A stretch of 64,000 nt of DNA from CALINF01 sp039990395 (GTDB lineage: Bacteria > Pseudomonadota > Gammaproteobacteria > Pseudomonadales > Halieaceae): contig JBDXFZ010000126.1 in NCBI GenBank assembly GCA_039990395.1, positions 62,001 to 126,000 of the forward strand. The letters run 5' to 3'. The first letter of the stretch is position 1, and each line of letters begins with the position of its first letter. The translations under genes and the position numbers were made by a program. Under the pieces are notes generated by a model. It was not told the DNA's origin. It worked only from the letters and a program-made list of their open reading frames with translations, and did no database searches. This document shows, one piece after another, positions 47,944 to 57,730 of the stretch.

Positions 47944-49385
47944 TGCCTTGGGAAACCGTTATCGGTCTTGAGGTGCATTTGCAGCTCGCTACCTCCTCAA
48001 AAATTTTCTCTGGGGCCTCGACTGAATTTGGCGCCGAACCCAATACCCAGGCCAGCGCTGTCGACCTCGCTATGCCAGGCATGCTACCGGTTCTGAACGA
48101 GCAAGCTGTGCGTTACGCCGTGATGTTTGGCGTTGGTATTGGCGCAGAAATCGGCAAACGTTCAGTATTTGATCGCAAAAACTACTTCTACCCCGACCTA
48201 CCAAAGGGGTATCAGATCAGCCAATTTCAGGATCCAATTGTGGGTATTGGCGAGTTTGAAATTCAGCTGGAGGATGGGTCCACCCATCGCATCGGCATCA
48301 CCCGTGCTCACCTTGAAGAAGATGCTGGCAAGTCTTTGCACGAAGACTTTCACGGCCAAAGCGGTATTGACCTGAATCGGGCAGGCACGCCGCTACTGGA
48401 AATCGTATCGGAGCCGGACATCCGCAACGCAGAGCAAGCAGTAGCTTACCTCAAGGCATTACATAGCCTCGTTACCTATCTTGGTATCTCAGACGGAAAC
48501 ATGGCAGAAGGATCCATGCGCTGTGACATCAATATCTCGCTGCGACCACAAGGCTCGGAAACGCTTGGCACCCGCGCGGAAATAAAGAATGTGAATTCAT
48601 TCCGCTTTGTGGAAAAAGCGATTCACCACGAGTTTAATCGCCAATCCGACATTCTCGACGGCGGCGGCACCGTGGTACAGGAGACACGCTTGTACGATGC
48701 AGATCGCGACGAAACACGCTCTATGCGGAGCAAAGAAGTCGCCAACGACTATCGCTATTTCCCTGAGCCAGATCTGCTGCCCATCGTAATCGACGACGCC
48801 TATATCGAATCCATTCGCAACGGCCTGCCAGAGTTACCGAGACAAAAAAGAGAACGCTTTGCGGAGCAATACGGCTTGTCCACCTACGATGCTGGCGTGC
48901 TATCGGCAAGCCGATCGCTGGCGGATTACTTCGAAACTGTGGCCGAACAATCGGGCGATGCCAAAATTGCCGCGAACTGGGTGCAGGGAGAGCTACTGGG
49001 GTTGCTCAATCGCGATGACCTCGCGCTGGAGCAAAGCCCAATATCGGCGATCAACCTAGCCGGACTGATCGCGCGGATACTGGATAACAGTATTTCAGGT
49101 AAGATCGCCAAGCAGGTGTTCGAGGCCATGTGCGACGGCGAAGGTGATGCGGATACGATAATCGCAGCACGTGGACTTAAGCAGGTCAGCGACAGTGGCG
49201 AACTGGAGGCGATGGTAGATGAAGTTATCGCCAACAACTCAGCCCAAGTGGAGCAATACCTTGCTGCAGACGAAGCCAAGCGCAAAAAGCTAACTGGCTT
49301 TTTCGTTGGTCAGATAATGAAACTCTCCCGTGGGCAGGCCAATCCTAAAATGGTGAACGAGCTTTTACTTCGGAAGCTGGTCTAG
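47943..49385 (+). CDS. gatB: Asp/Glu-tRNA amidotransferase subunit B (GatB)
   Basis: GatB binds the misacylated tRNA and carries the kinase/amidation site. Starting at ATG 47943, preceded by GGGGAGG, gives 480 residues beginning [15 protein letters not shown]. Conserved segments are [35 protein letters not shown] and the YqeY-like C-terminal domain ending [10 protein letters not shown]. The in-frame ATG at 47898 lies inside gatA and is rejected. Confidence 0.98.
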   Translation: MPWETVIGLEVHLQLATSSKIFSGASTEFGAEPNTQASAVDLAMPGMLPVLNEQAVRYAVMFGVGIGAEIGKRSVFDRKNYFYPDLPKGYQISQFQDPIVGIGEFEIQLEDGSTHRIGITRAHLEEDAGKSLHEDFHGQSGIDLNRAGTPLLEIVSEPDIRNAEQAVAYLKALHSLVTYLGISDGNMAEGSMRCDINISLRPQGSETLGTRAEIKNVNSFRFVEKAIHHEFNRQSDILDGGGTVVQETRLYDADRDETRSMRSKEVANDYRYFPEPDLLPIVIDDAYIESIRNGLPELPRQKRERFAEQYGLSTYDAGVLSASRSLADYFETVAEQSGDAKIAANWVQGELLGLLNRDDLALEQSPISAINLAGLIARILDNSISGKIAKQVFEAMCDGEGDADTIIAARGLKQVSDSGELEAMVDEVIANNSAQVEQYLAADEAKRKKLTGFFVGQIMKLSRGQANPKMVNELLLRKLV

Positions 49386-49453
49386 CTTTTGGAACCAGCA
49401 CCAGCAGAACTAGTCATGACTACCAGGTAAAACAGGAACAGGACGAGCGAACA

Positions 49454-49744
49454 ATGAAAAAGGACAAAGAAAAAGTACTCGATGAAGTGTGGACACAAGA
49501 TCACGTGAAGAGCTTTCTTAACGTGCGCGCCCACGACGGTAGCAGCGACGACTTTCACATGCTGCTAAAAGCCTATCAGAGCATGCGTGCTGAAGATTTC
49601 GAACTTTTCATCTCATTCTTCGCCGCTGAAGATCGCGACGTGAATGCTGCGGACCGGAAGGGTCGCACGTTGCTGACAATCATCGATCAGCACCGACACG
49701 GCGGGCCATATGCACAGGTTTTACGCAACGCGGGCGCACTTTGA
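49454..49744 (+). CDS. PA4642-like conserved small protein of unknown function
   Basis: This 96-residue cytoplasmic protein resembles, by my recollection, the PA4642 family of pseudomonads: a charged N-terminus (MKKDKEKVLDEVWTQDHVKS), DDFHMLLKAYQSMRAEDFELF and an ankyrin-like segment DVNAADRKGRTLLTIIDQH. No catalytic motif is apparent and the function is unknown. It follows gatB by 68 bases that contain a 12-base palindrome (49411-49422), and converges with the Smr gene. Confidence 0.7.
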   Translation: MKKDKEKVLDEVWTQDHVKSFLNVRAHDGSSDDFHMLLKAYQSMRAEDFELFISFFAAEDRDVNAADRKGRTLLTIIDQHRHGGPYAQVLRNAGAL

Positions 49745-49771
49745 AGCTGATAGAACTTGGTTGATTCGCCC

Positions 49772-50374
49772 CTACATTTTGTCTGAAGGTACTCTTCCCT
49801 TCATAAAGCGCTCGCGATTCTCACGCTTTTTTTCCTCGCTTTTACGTAGCAGGATATAAACAGCGCCAGTACCGCCGTGCCTTGGCTGTGCGCTGTGGAA
49901 TGCCTGTACGATCTCCAACTCCCGCAGCCAGTGGTTGGAGCAGCCTTTGAGAATAGAGCTACGTTCTCGGTCCGGTTTGCTCTCCCCTTTACCGTGCACC
50001 AACATCACGCTACGCAGGCCCAGTTCGTAAGACGCTTCAATGAATTCGAACAGCTCCTTACGTGCGCGAGGGATTGTCATGCGATGCAGGTCCAGCCGCG
50101 CTTCCGATTCATAACGACCTTGCTTCAACTTCCTGAACACACCGTTTTGCACGCCCGGGCGCTTGAAATCCAGCACAAACCAAGAATCCAGAGGCTCCAC
50201 CCCCTCTTCGGTCAGCGTATTGCGATCGACTTGCGCCGCAGCTACGGCCGCACGGCGTCGATGATCAACTGACGACTGGGTCGCAGAAGATTTGCTCAGC
50301 GTCGCCCTGGGCTCGCGCTTAAGCGGCACCACACCGGACATTTCTTCCTCAAAAAGTTTATCGTCTTCGCTCAT
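49772..50374 (-). CDS. Smr-domain protein (SmrA/YdaL type)
   Basis: The protein has a C-terminal Smr (small MutS-related) domain, a fold with endonuclease activity in several members. The ATG at 50372-50374 gives 200 residues: a charged N-terminal half and the Smr domain with LDLHRMTIPRARKEL (about residue 100), LVHGKGES and GGTGAVYILLR. The absence of MutS domains makes it a stand-alone Smr protein; the role is inferred only from the fold. An upstream start at 50563 crosses the divergent CWC gene and is rejected. A TATAAT-type -10 lies at 50403-50408. Confidence 0.9.
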   Translation of the reverse strand: MSEDDKLFEEEMSGVVPLKREPRATLSKSSATQSSVDHRRRAAVAAAQVDRNTLTEEGVEPLDSWFVLDFKRPGVQNGVFRKLKQGRYESEARLDLHRMTIPRARKELFEFIEASYELGLRSVMLVHGKGESKPDRERSSILKGCSNHWLRELEIVQAFHSAQPRHGGTGAVYILLRKSEEKKRENRERFMKGRVPSDKM

Positions 50375-50437
50375 CTTGCTGTCTAGCCTGCAGGAGTTGG
50401 GTATTATAACCAATACAGCGATGGCACTGGATAAACC

Positions 50438-50674
50438 ATGCAAAAGATCCACAAACAAACTTGGGAGACCACTTGCCCGGTATGTATGCAGGGCAATGAT
50501 TGCCAGGCTGCCGAAGGCGGGCCAGTAGAGAGCTGCTGGTGTTTCAGCACCCAGGTCGATCAATCAGTGCTCGACGCGCTGCCTGCAGAAGACCGTGGCA
50601 CGCGTTGTCTTTGCTCCAAATGCATTTGTGGCGACACCGGTAAGCAAACAGAAACAGGACAAGCATCTCTATGA
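50438..50674 (+). CDS. Cysteine-rich CWC-family small protein
   Basis: This 78-residue protein has nine cysteines in the pattern CPVC, NDC, SCWC, CLC, KCIC, which fits the cysteine-rich CWC family, probably a zinc or iron-sulfur binding mini-protein. The function of the family is unknown to me. It diverges from the Smr gene and overlaps cysZ by four bases (ATGA), so it is likely cotranslated with a transporter. Confidence 0.75.
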   Translation: MQKIHKQTWETTCPVCMQGNDCQAAEGGPVESCWCFSTQVDQSVLDALPAEDRGTRCLCSKCICGDTGKQTETGQASL

Positions 50675-51429
50675 ACGGAAGCCTCATGATCGGCACCGGC
50701 TATCTAATACGTGGTGCCAAAATGCTGACACATCCCTCACTGCGCCTGTTCGTACTCATACCATTGATCGTCAATATTGTTATTTTCGGGTCACTGATTG
50801 GACTGGGGCTTAGCTATCTGTCGGCACTTGTCGATAGCTGGCTGGCCTGGATCCCCGACTGGCTGGATTTCATTACGTGGATACTGTGGCCGCTGATCGG
50901 CATTGCCGTCAGCCTAATCACGGGCTATCTATTCACCGCTGTGGCGCTAATCATTGCTTCACCTTTTAATGCACTACTGGCAGAGAAGGCGGAAGAATTG
51001 GTGACCGGCAAGCCTGTGGACTCGCTCGAAGGACTCGGGGCGGCTCTGTTGGCGATGCCACGCGGCGTAATACGAGAGCTCGCTAAATTGATGTACTACG
51101 TACCCATGGCTTTATTTGTGCTGCTGGTTACGTTCATTCCGGGTGTGAACGTTGTGTCGCCGTTCTTATGGTTCCTGCTGGGGGCCTGGATGATGAGTAT
51201 CCAATTTGTCGACTACCCAATGGATAATCACCAATTGAGCTTCAACGACGTTAAAGAGGCTGTGCGCGAGCGTCGATTGAGTAGCATGGGATTCGGTGGC
51301 GTGGTCGCACTCTGTACAGGCATACCTGTTGTTAACTTCTTCGTGGTTCCGGCTGCCGTGGTTGGCGCGACCCTGCTCTGGGTTGAGGAGTTGTCAGTTG
51401 AGGAGGTAGCGCGCGCAGACATTAATTAG
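50671..51429 (+). CDS. cysZ: Sulfate transporter CysZ family protein
   Basis: CysZ is an inner-membrane protein implicated in sulfate uptake for cysteine synthesis. The 252-residue protein has four or more hydrophobic segments, PFNALLAEKAEELVTGKP, and the conserved MSIQFVDYPMDNHQLSF. MNGSLMIGTGYLIRGAKML at the N-terminus is typical. It ends 18 bases from the convergent rhlB. The name follows the family; transport was not testable here. Confidence 0.9.
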   Translation: MNGSLMIGTGYLIRGAKMLTHPSLRLFVLIPLIVNIVIFGSLIGLGLSYLSALVDSWLAWIPDWLDFITWILWPLIGIAVSLITGYLFTAVALIIASPFNALLAEKAEELVTGKPVDSLEGLGAALLAMPRGVIRELAKLMYYVPMALFVLLVTFIPGVNVVSPFLWFLLGAWMMSIQFVDYPMDNHQLSFNDVKEAVRERRLSSMGFGGVVALCTGIPVVNFFVVPAAVVGATLLWVEELSVEEVARADIN

Positions 51430-51447
51430 TCCGCGCGCCTTGGGTTA

Positions 51448-52824
51448 CTAGACCAGCAATTCCTTAGGTGGATGCGTACATTCCAGAGGCTCACCGAGCA
51501 ACTTTTCGATGTCGGGCAACAAGAAGGCGTCATCTTCACTGGCAAAGCTGATTGACGTGCCTGTGGCGCCGGCACGACCCGTTCGGCCAATTCGATGCAC
51601 GTAATCTTCAGGATCTTCCGGTAAATTGTAGTTCACTACGTGACTGACAGCATCGACATGGATACCCCGTCCTGCCACATCAGTGGCCACCAGCACCTTG
51701 ATACTGCCGTTCTTGAACTGCTCCAGCGTGCGCGTACGTTTACCCTGGGGGATTTCTCCTGACAGGATGCCGCAAGATATACCCGCCTTGCGCAAACGCT
51801 CATGCAGCTTACGTACCTGATCACGACGGTTGGCAAACACAATAACGCTGCTCGCCTCCGGGCTGCGAATCAGGTTGTTTAGCAAACGATAGCGCTGCTC
51901 ACTACTCACCAGATAGACCTTCTGATCAACAGAATCGGTAGCTACATGGTCAGGCTCAATCTCAACGGTAACTGGATGATAAGTCCATTGCGCAGAAAGA
52001 TTGATGATGTCCTGGGTAAAGGTCGCCGAGAACAAGAGCGTCTGACGATCTTCCTTACGCGGCGTTGCACGAACGATGCGCTTTACCTGAGGGATGAAAC
52101 CCATGTCCAGCATGCGATCGGCCTCATCCAGCACCAAGGTCTCCACATGATCCAGAAACAAATCCCGACGGCTCATGAAGTCCAGCAGGCGTCCAGGTGT
52201 GGCTACCACGAGATCTACGACCTCACTGCCGAGTCGATTGAGCTGCTTCTGGTAGTCCATACCACCGATCAGCGTAACCACCCTGAGCCCGCTAAAGCGG
52301 GCAAGGTCTTCTGCATCCGCGGCAATTTGCATAACGAGCTCGCGGGTAGGCGCAATAACAAGTCCGCGCGGCTCTCCAACAAAACGCTCACCCTCAACCG
52401 GGTTACACAACATATCGTTAAACATCGTGATCAGAAATGCAGCTGTTTTACCGGTGCCCGTTTGTGCTTTACCTATGGCATCGTGACCCTGCAGCGTTTG
52501 GGGAAGCACTTGCGCCTGAATCGGCGAGCAATACTTAAAGCCCAGCTCTGCTATTCCATGCATAAGCTCTTCTCGCAAGCCCAGATCATGAAACCGTGTT
52601 TGGCCTTCAGCTGGCTCTACAGGAAAATCAGCAAGCGTCCAGGCCTTCGCATTGTCGTTACGCTTACGATGGCGAGAGCGCGACTTATTGCCCGCAGGCT
52701 TGTCATGTTTATCGCGCGCTGAAGCAACGCTCTTGGCGGGGGAGTTTTTGGACGTGGCGGTTGGGCTGGCAGCTTTCGGCGGGTTATCGCCTTTGGCGAT
52801 GCGCCCTACGAGGTTCTTTAACAA
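51448..52824 (-). CDS. rhlB: DEAD-box ATP-dependent RNA helicase RhlB
   Basis: RhlB unwinds structured RNA and is part of the RNA degradosome in enterics. The 458-residue protein starts at TTG (52822-52824) with AGGA upstream. A basic, low-complexity N-terminus of about 70 residues (KSRSRHRKR) precedes the helicase core: [27 protein letters not shown] (motif I), [13 protein letters not shown] (DEAD), LFSATF (SAT), and [12 protein letters not shown] (VI). The basic extension is N-terminal, unlike enteric RhlB where it is C-terminal. RNase E is not in the window. Confidence 0.93.
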   Translation of the reverse strand: MLKNLVGRIAKGDNPPKAASPTATSKNSPAKSVASARDKHDKPAGNKSRSRHRKRNDNAKAWTLADFPVEPAEGQTRFHDLGLREELMHGIAELGFKYCSPIQAQVLPQTLQGHDAIGKAQTGTGKTAAFLITMFNDMLCNPVEGERFVGEPRGLVIAPTRELVMQIAADAEDLARFSGLRVVTLIGGMDYQKQLNRLGSEVVDLVVATPGRLLDFMSRRDLFLDHVETLVLDEADRMLDMGFIPQVKRIVRATPRKEDRQTLLFSATFTQDIINLSAQWTYHPVTVEIEPDHVATDSVDQKVYLVSSEQRYRLLNNLIRSPEASSVIVFANRRDQVRKLHERLRKAGISCGILSGEIPQGKRTRTLEQFKNGSIKVLVATDVAGRGIHVDAVSHVVNYNLPEDPEDYVHRIGRTGRAGATGTSISFASEDDAFLLPDIEKLLGEPLECTHPPKELLV

Positions 52825-52892
52825 AGGATCATCCTGTTACTGGTCAAAACGCGCGCTAGTCTAGCATCTTTTAACCCTGGATAGGTGGATGA

Positions 52893-52926
52893 CAAATTAA
52901 GCGGGAGTCGAGCCCATTGACTCCCG
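52893..52926 (-). terminator. Probable terminator after the DoxX gene
   Basis: On the minus strand CGGGAGTC and GACTCCCG form a perfect 8-bp stem with a nine-base loop (52902-52926), followed by CTTAATTTG. The T-tract is interrupted, so it is moderate. It sits 16 bases after the DoxX stop. Confidence 0.55.
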
Positions 52927-52941
52927 AAAAACCGCTCCAAT

Positions 52942-53532
52942 CTAACGCGAGGCGGGATAAAGCCGGGAGAGATAGTAATCCACGCTCACGTAGCGACCGC
53001 CGCCGGTAAAGAGGAGGCTGAAGAGCATCAGCATATAGGTAATGGCAAACTCGATACCGTTATTCAGTATGACAAAGTTTCCGGCTTCGGTAAGCCAGCT
53101 GTAATTGCCATGTTCGCGCAGGATGTCTTTGGCAGCACCCAATCGAACGGCAACATCCTGTGAGCTGGAATCAGCTATCGCATACCACCCGTTATCCCAG
53201 TGCACCGCAAAAGCGGCAACCAGCATAGTGACGATCAACGGAATCGATATCCATCTTGTAGCCAGGCCAATCAGCAGCAATAGCGCGCCAATTGCTTCCG
53301 TGTAGGCGGCCATGTAGGCCAGCAGTGTGGGAAATGGCAGACCAAGCCCCCAATCAGGGTTGCCAAACCATTCGATGGTGTTGTCGATACCGGAAATTTT
53401 CTGCGTTCCAGCCATCCAAAATACAGGCACCAGATACAACCTTAGTGCCAGGGGTGCCAAGCCGTCGAGGTGCTGCAATCGAGGAAAAATTGCGTTATGT
53501 ATGCTGTAATACCACGCTGCCAAAGCGTTCAT
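52942..53532 (-). CDS. DoxX-family membrane protein
   Basis: This 196-residue membrane protein has about four hydrophobic helices and DoxX features: ALRLYLVPVFWMAGTQKISGI at the N-terminus, AYTEAIGALLLLIGLATRW and VTMLVAAFAVHWDNGWYAI. An extracytoplasmic insert of about 30 residues follows the third helix. DoxX proteins are linked to redox or quinone-related functions in some bacteria, but the role here is unknown. It is a single-gene unit with its own terminator, divergent from the MATE gene. Confidence 0.85.
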   Translation of the reverse strand: MNALAAWYYSIHNAIFPRLQHLDGLAPLALRLYLVPVFWMAGTQKISGIDNTIEWFGNPDWGLGLPFPTLLAYMAAYTEAIGALLLLIGLATRWISIPLIVTMLVAAFAVHWDNGWYAIADSSSQDVAVRLGAAKDILREHGNYSWLTEAGNFVILNNGIEFAITYMLMLFSLLFTGGGRYVSVDYYLSRLYPASR

Positions 53533-53630
53533 TTCGTGTTCCTTGCGAATTTGTAGTAACTCTATGACCGCGCTTGCCTCAAAAAGTTTTGCGGCGGCAC
53601 CAAAGCCACTCTATAACGTCAGTTCAAGAC

Positions 53631-55049
53631 ATGGTGAACCCACAAGAAACAACAAGATCAGGTATTCCTGCGCTTCTCCATGAGTGCAGCGCACTGTGGG
53701 TCATCGCCTGGCCGATGCTTATCGCGCAACTCGCCCTGATGGGAACTGGCGTTGTAGACACCGTGATGGCGGGACACTACAGCGCTGTCGATCTTGCCGC
53801 TATTGCCATTGGGTATAACGTTTGGCTGCCACTCTACCTGCTCTTTGTGGGGGTCATGCTGGGAGCCACTGCCATCGTTGCCCAGGATTTCGGCGCGGGC
53901 AAGCATCAAAATATCCGCCGTATCCTGCCTCAATCTATTTGGCTCGCAGTGGTGTTGGGCTGTGTCGCCGGCCCCGCTTGCTACTTTATTGACCCATTGC
54001 TCGATCAGCTGTCATTGGACAGCGATACCCAGAGCAAAAGCCTGGGGTACCTGCAGGCCGTCGCGTTTGGAATGCCCGCAGCCGCGCTTTACCAGGCTCT
54101 GCGATGTCATACTCAAGGCCTGGGCATCATGCGCCCTTTTGCGGTTGCGAGTGTAATCAGTTTTATAGCTAACATCCCGCTGAACTATGCCTTTATCTAC
54201 GGTGGTTGGGGCATACCGGAGATGGGTGCAGCAGGTTGCGGCTGGGCTACGGCAATCTCGATGTGGCTGAGCCCCATACTCATCACGTTCTATATGCGGC
54301 GCTCTAAAGAATTAAAGCCATTTCTTCCTGCATTGCGTTTTACGCCGCCACACTGGCCGACGATTCGTGAGATAAATAGAATCGGACTCCCTATGGGGCT
54401 CACTCTGTTCCTCGAGGTTGTGGTTTTTTCTGTGATTGCGCTCATGATCGCTACCTTGGGCAACACGGCGATGGCATCACACCAAATCGCATTCAATGTG
54501 TGGGACATCGTGTATATCCCTCTGATCAGCATTGGTTCGGCGATGGCGACCCGCGTTGGTCATGCCATTGGGGCTCAGAACAAACCTGCCGTCATTCTGT
54601 CTGTGCGCTGCGGCACACTGATATGCGTTGCTATTGCCTTGCTCGGTATGCTGGTGCTGATCAGTGTGCCAAGCCTCATCGTTCAGGCCTACACCAGCGA
54701 TACGGCCATCATGGCAATGGCGGTGACACTAATCCGACTAGCAGGGCTGTTTATTCTGCTTGATGCCATACAAGTCGCAGCATCTTTTTGTTTGCGGGCC
54801 TTCAAGGACACCCGCTTTCCTTTTCTGGCGATGTGCATCGCCTACTGGTTGGTTGCCCTGCCACTAGGCTACTGGCTGGGCATTGTATCGACAGACGACC
54901 CGGCTGCAGGGACGGTAGGTTTTTGGCGCGCGATGATCGCAGGCATCGGTATCGCCGGTGTGATAGTTGTGTGGCGGGTTAAACGTACACTGGACAAACC
55001 ACTGCCTACACCAAAACAATGGCAGGAGGACGCGGGTGATTTTGCGTAA
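53631..55049 (+). CDS. MATE-family multidrug/sodium efflux transporter (NorM-like)
   Basis: This is an inner-membrane MATE exporter driven by sodium or protons. From the ATG 53631 it has 472 residues in 12 hydrophobic helices, with family signatures WVIAWPMLIAQLALMGTGVVDTVMAG in the first helices and FLEVVVFSVIALMIATLG in the second half; both halves share the pattern. An upstream in-frame ATG at 53574 adds 19 residues without family similarity. Substrate cannot be told from sequence. It converges with moeB two bases away. Confidence 0.92.
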   Translation: MVNPQETTRSGIPALLHECSALWVIAWPMLIAQLALMGTGVVDTVMAGHYSAVDLAAIAIGYNVWLPLYLLFVGVMLGATAIVAQDFGAGKHQNIRRILPQSIWLAVVLGCVAGPACYFIDPLLDQLSLDSDTQSKSLGYLQAVAFGMPAAALYQALRCHTQGLGIMRPFAVASVISFIANIPLNYAFIYGGWGIPEMGAAGCGWATAISMWLSPILITFYMRRSKELKPFLPALRFTPPHWPTIREINRIGLPMGLTLFLEVVVFSVIALMIATLGNTAMASHQIAFNVWDIVYIPLISIGSAMATRVGHAIGAQNKPAVILSVRCGTLICVAIALLGMLVLISVPSLIVQAYTSDTAIMAMAVTLIRLAGLFILLDAIQVAASFCLRAFKDTRFPFLAMCIAYWLVALPLGYWLGIVSTDDPAAGTVGFWRAMIAGIGIAGVIVVWRVKRTLDKPLPTPKQWQEDAGDFA

Positions 55050-55051
55050 CG

Positions 55052-55813
55052 TTATTCTGTCGAATGCAGGTGCGCGCAGTCCGGACAGTCTTCACGTACG
55101 TTTAACGTTAGATAACGCACTTCGTGCGTCGTTAAATCCAGCATCATCAACCGCCCTCTCAGCGTTTGACCAACACCCGCGATAAGCTTAACGACCTCCA
55201 GCGCCTGCAGTGATCCCAATGCGCCAACAACAGGCGCCAGCACACCGCTTTCGCTGCAGTTCAACGCGCCTTCTGCACCCTGCTGGGGGTACATACAGCG
55301 ATAGCAAGGGCCGCCGCGAGCCGGATCAAACACAGTGAGCTGCGCCTCTAACCGAACTGCTGCGCCAGACACCAAAGGTGTACTGCTATTGAGGCAGGCA
55401 CGGTTCAATGCATAGCGCGTCGGATAATTATCTGTCGCATCAACAACCACATCCACGCCTTGAAGCAGCGTGCCTAGCGCCTGCTCATCCAGATGCTGCG
55501 GGATCGCCTCAACCGCTATGAGCGGGTTGATTGCCTTCACGGCAGCAGCAGCTGATTCTGCCTTGTTGAGGCCTAGTGACTTTTCTGTGTGGGCAATTTG
55601 TCGCTGTAGATTACTAGACTCCACCGTATCGCCATCGGCAAGCAACAAGCGTCCTACGCCTGAAGCGCCCAGATACAGCGCTACCGGACTACCCAGTCCG
55701 CCAAGCCCTACCACCAGCACAGATGCAGCCTTTAACCGCTCCTGACCGGCTATATCGAAGTCATTGAGCAGTATCTGGCGACTATAGCGTTGCAGCTCTT
55801 GATCACTCAGCAT
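55052..55813 (-). CDS. moeB: Adenylyltransferase MoeB/ThiF family
   Basis: MoeB-type enzymes adenylate the C-terminal Gly-Gly of small sulfur carriers such as MoaD or ThiS. The ATG at 55811-55813 gives 253 residues starting MLSDQELQRYSRQILL, the family N-terminus. It has GLGGLGSPVALYLGASGVG (nucleotide loop), VDATDNYPTRYALN, and zinc-binding pairs CYRC and CPDC. No other molybdopterin or thiamine genes are nearby; location after prmC is conserved in gammaproteobacteria. It overlaps prmC by 11 bases. Confidence 0.94.
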   Translation of the reverse strand: MLSDQELQRYSRQILLNDFDIAGQERLKAASVLVVGLGGLGSPVALYLGASGVGRLLLADGDTVESSNLQRQIAHTEKSLGLNKAESAAAAVKAINPLIAVEAIPQHLDEQALGTLLQGVDVVVDATDNYPTRYALNRACLNSSTPLVSGAAVRLEAQLTVFDPARGGPCYRCMYPQQGAEGALNCSESGVLAPVVGALGSLQALEVVKLIAGVGQTLRGRLMMLDLTTHEVRYLTLNVREDCPDCAHLHSTE

Positions 55814-56636
55814 GCCAGCACCCTCCAGTAACTCGTTCGTGTCCTGCCAGGTCAACGCGGGAAGTCACATCAGAAAAGCCACTTTCCTTCAGCAGATCAC
55901 GAAGTGTAGCGGCCTGTTCGTAGCCATGCTCAAGCAGTAGCCAACCACCCTTTCGCAAATAGTCACGGCTGCCATTCACTATTGCCTGCAAATCAGCGAA
56001 GCCTTTATGCTCTGCCACAAGCGCAGACGTCGGTTCGAATCGCACGTCCCCCTGCCCCAGGTGCGGATCGCGCTTGTCCACGTACGGTGGGTTGCTAACG
56101 ATAAGATCTAAGCTTCGCTCCCCGAGCCCGTCAAACCAGCAAGAATTCAATAGCTCAACGTTCGCTAATCTTTGCGTGTCTGTGTTCTCTCGCGCCACTG
56201 CCAGGGCTGACTCACTACTATCCACGGCAAGCAGGTGCCAATCGGGCCGCTCCGACGCCAGCGCAAGCGCTATAGCACCCGAACCCGTACCCAGGTCGGC
56301 AACGTTAGAGCGCGAGGGCAGTTCCAACGACAGGGCCCACTCCACCAGCCCCTCTGTCTCAGGCCTTGGTATCAACGTATGGGAATTGACCTTAAGCGTC
56401 AGCGACCAAAATTCGCGCTCTCCTGTGAGATAGGCAATGGGCTGACCCTCGGACCTGGCTGTCAGCAAGCTGTTGAATTTGCTCAACACCGGCTCCTCCA
56501 CCGAAGCTTCAGGCCAGGTATACAACCAACTGCGTGGCTTATCCAGACAATGGCAGAGCAGGATTTCAGTGTCGCGGCGAGCGCTGTCTCCGGGAAGCAC
56601 ATCTGAGGCTCGCAGGAGCTCTTGAACAGTAGGCAT
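55803..56636 (-). CDS. prmC: Release factor glutamine methyltransferase PrmC
   Basis: PrmC N5-methylates the Gln of the GGQ motif in RF1 and RF2. The 277-residue protein has an N-terminal helical domain, SAM-binding VADLGTGSGAIALALA (about residue 113) and the substrate motif SNPPYV (about residue 180). It lies 11 bases after prfA, whose product is its substrate. Confidence 0.96.
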   Translation of the reverse strand: MPTVQELLRASDVLPGDSARRDTEILLCHCLDKPRSWLYTWPEASVEEPVLSKFNSLLTARSEGQPIAYLTGEREFWSLTLKVNSHTLIPRPETEGLVEWALSLELPSRSNVADLGTGSGAIALALASERPDWHLLAVDSSESALAVARENTDTQRLANVELLNSCWFDGLGERSLDLIVSNPPYVDKRDPHLGQGDVRFEPTSALVAEHKGFADLQAIVNGSRDYLRKGGWLLLEHGYEQAATLRDLLKESGFSDVTSRVDLAGHERVTGGCWHAE

Positions 56637-56647
56637 ACTTCGCCAGC

Positions 56648-57730
56648 TTAGTCGGCCAGCGCCGCCAGCAAATCAGCCTGATGCTCCTGACGCAGTGGCC
56701 CAACAATGACACCCAAATCACCTTCCATAACTTCGGCTAACTTGTATAGGGTCAGGTTGATACGGTGATCGGTAACACGGCCTTGAGGGAAATTATAGGT
56801 TCGAATTCGGTCAGACCGGTCACCCGTGCCCACTAGGTTGCGCCGCTGCTCAGCCTGCTCGGCAGCATGCTTGTCTTCCACGCTGGACAGCAGCTTGGCC
56901 GACAATAGCGACATCGCTCTGGCGCGATTCTTATGCTGGGAGCGCTCGTCCTGACATTCCACCACGATGCCTGTCGGCAGGTGCGTTAACCGCACCGCTG
57001 AGTCGGTCTTGTTGACATGCTGACCACCCGCGCCGGATGCGCGGTAGGTATCCACCCGTAGATCGGCCTTATTAATCTCGATTGCATCGACTTCCTCTGG
57101 CTCAGGCATCACCGCCACTGTGCACGCTGAGGTGTGAATACGGCCTTGTGATTCAGTCTCAGGTACGCGCTGCACGCGATGGGCTCCGGATTCGAACTTT
57201 AGCTGCGCATACACATCGCGCCCTTCTACACGGGTAATAATTTCTTTGTAGCCACCGTGCTCACCAGGGCGCTCCGACAACACTTCAACCTTCCAGCGCT
57301 GCTGCTCGGCATAGCGCGAGTACATCCGAAAGAGATCACCTGAAAATATTGCCGCTTCGTCGCCGCCCGCACCGGCACGTATCTCGAGAAACACGTTGTG
57401 GGAGTCATTAGGGTCACGCGGCAGCATAAGCGCTTGCAGTTCAACTTCAAGCTCCTCGCTGCGCTCGCCTCCGGATTCAATCTCCTCACGTGCCATTTCA
57501 CGCACGTCCGGATCGGCATCCTCCAGCATCGCCTGCGCTTCCTCCAGATCATTACTGACCTGCTGATACTCATTGAAGCACTTCACCACCGTTTCGAGTT
57601 CAGAGTATTCACGTGAGAGATCTCTAAATCGATTTTGGTCCGAGATGGTTTCGCTATCACCTAACAGCGCCGAAACTTCTTCGTGGCGCTCGGTGAGGGT
57701 TTCTAACTTATTCAAAAGTGACGCTTTCAC
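56648..57730 (-). CDS. prfA: Peptide chain release factor 1 (RF1)
   Basis: RF1 terminates translation at UAA and UAG. The 360-residue protein matches the usual length and contains the catalytic GGQ in [20 protein letters not shown] (about residue 233), [12 protein letters not shown] in the core, and the ending [19 protein letters not shown]. It overlaps the hemA stop by four bases (ATGA) in the hemA-prfA-prmC operon found widely in proteobacteria. Confidence 0.98.
   Translation of the reverse strand: MKASLLNKLETLTERHEEVSALLGDSETISDQNRFRDLSREYSELETVVKCFNEYQQVSNDLEEAQAMLEDADPDVREMAREEIESGGERSEELEVELQALMLPRDPNDSHNVFLEIRAGAGGDEAAIFSGDLFRMYSRYAEQQRWKVEVLSERPGEHGGYKEIITRVEGRDVYAQLKFESGAHRVQRVPETESQGRIHTSACTVAVMPEPEEVDAIEINKADLRVDTYRASGAGGQHVNKTDSAVRLTHLPTGIVVECQDERSQHKNRARAMSLLSAKLLSSVEDKHAAEQAEQRRNLVGTGDRSDRIRTYNFPQGRVTDHRINLTLYKLAEVMEGDLGVIVGPLRQEHQADLLAALAD

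Noticed and set aside
51946..52722. Long plus-strand open frame (258 codons) opposite rhlB
   Set aside because: It is fully antisense to a gene with clear helicase motifs, has no family signature and reads as a composition shadow. The same applies to the frames opposite mraY (1828-2406) and hisG/murA (24670-25506).
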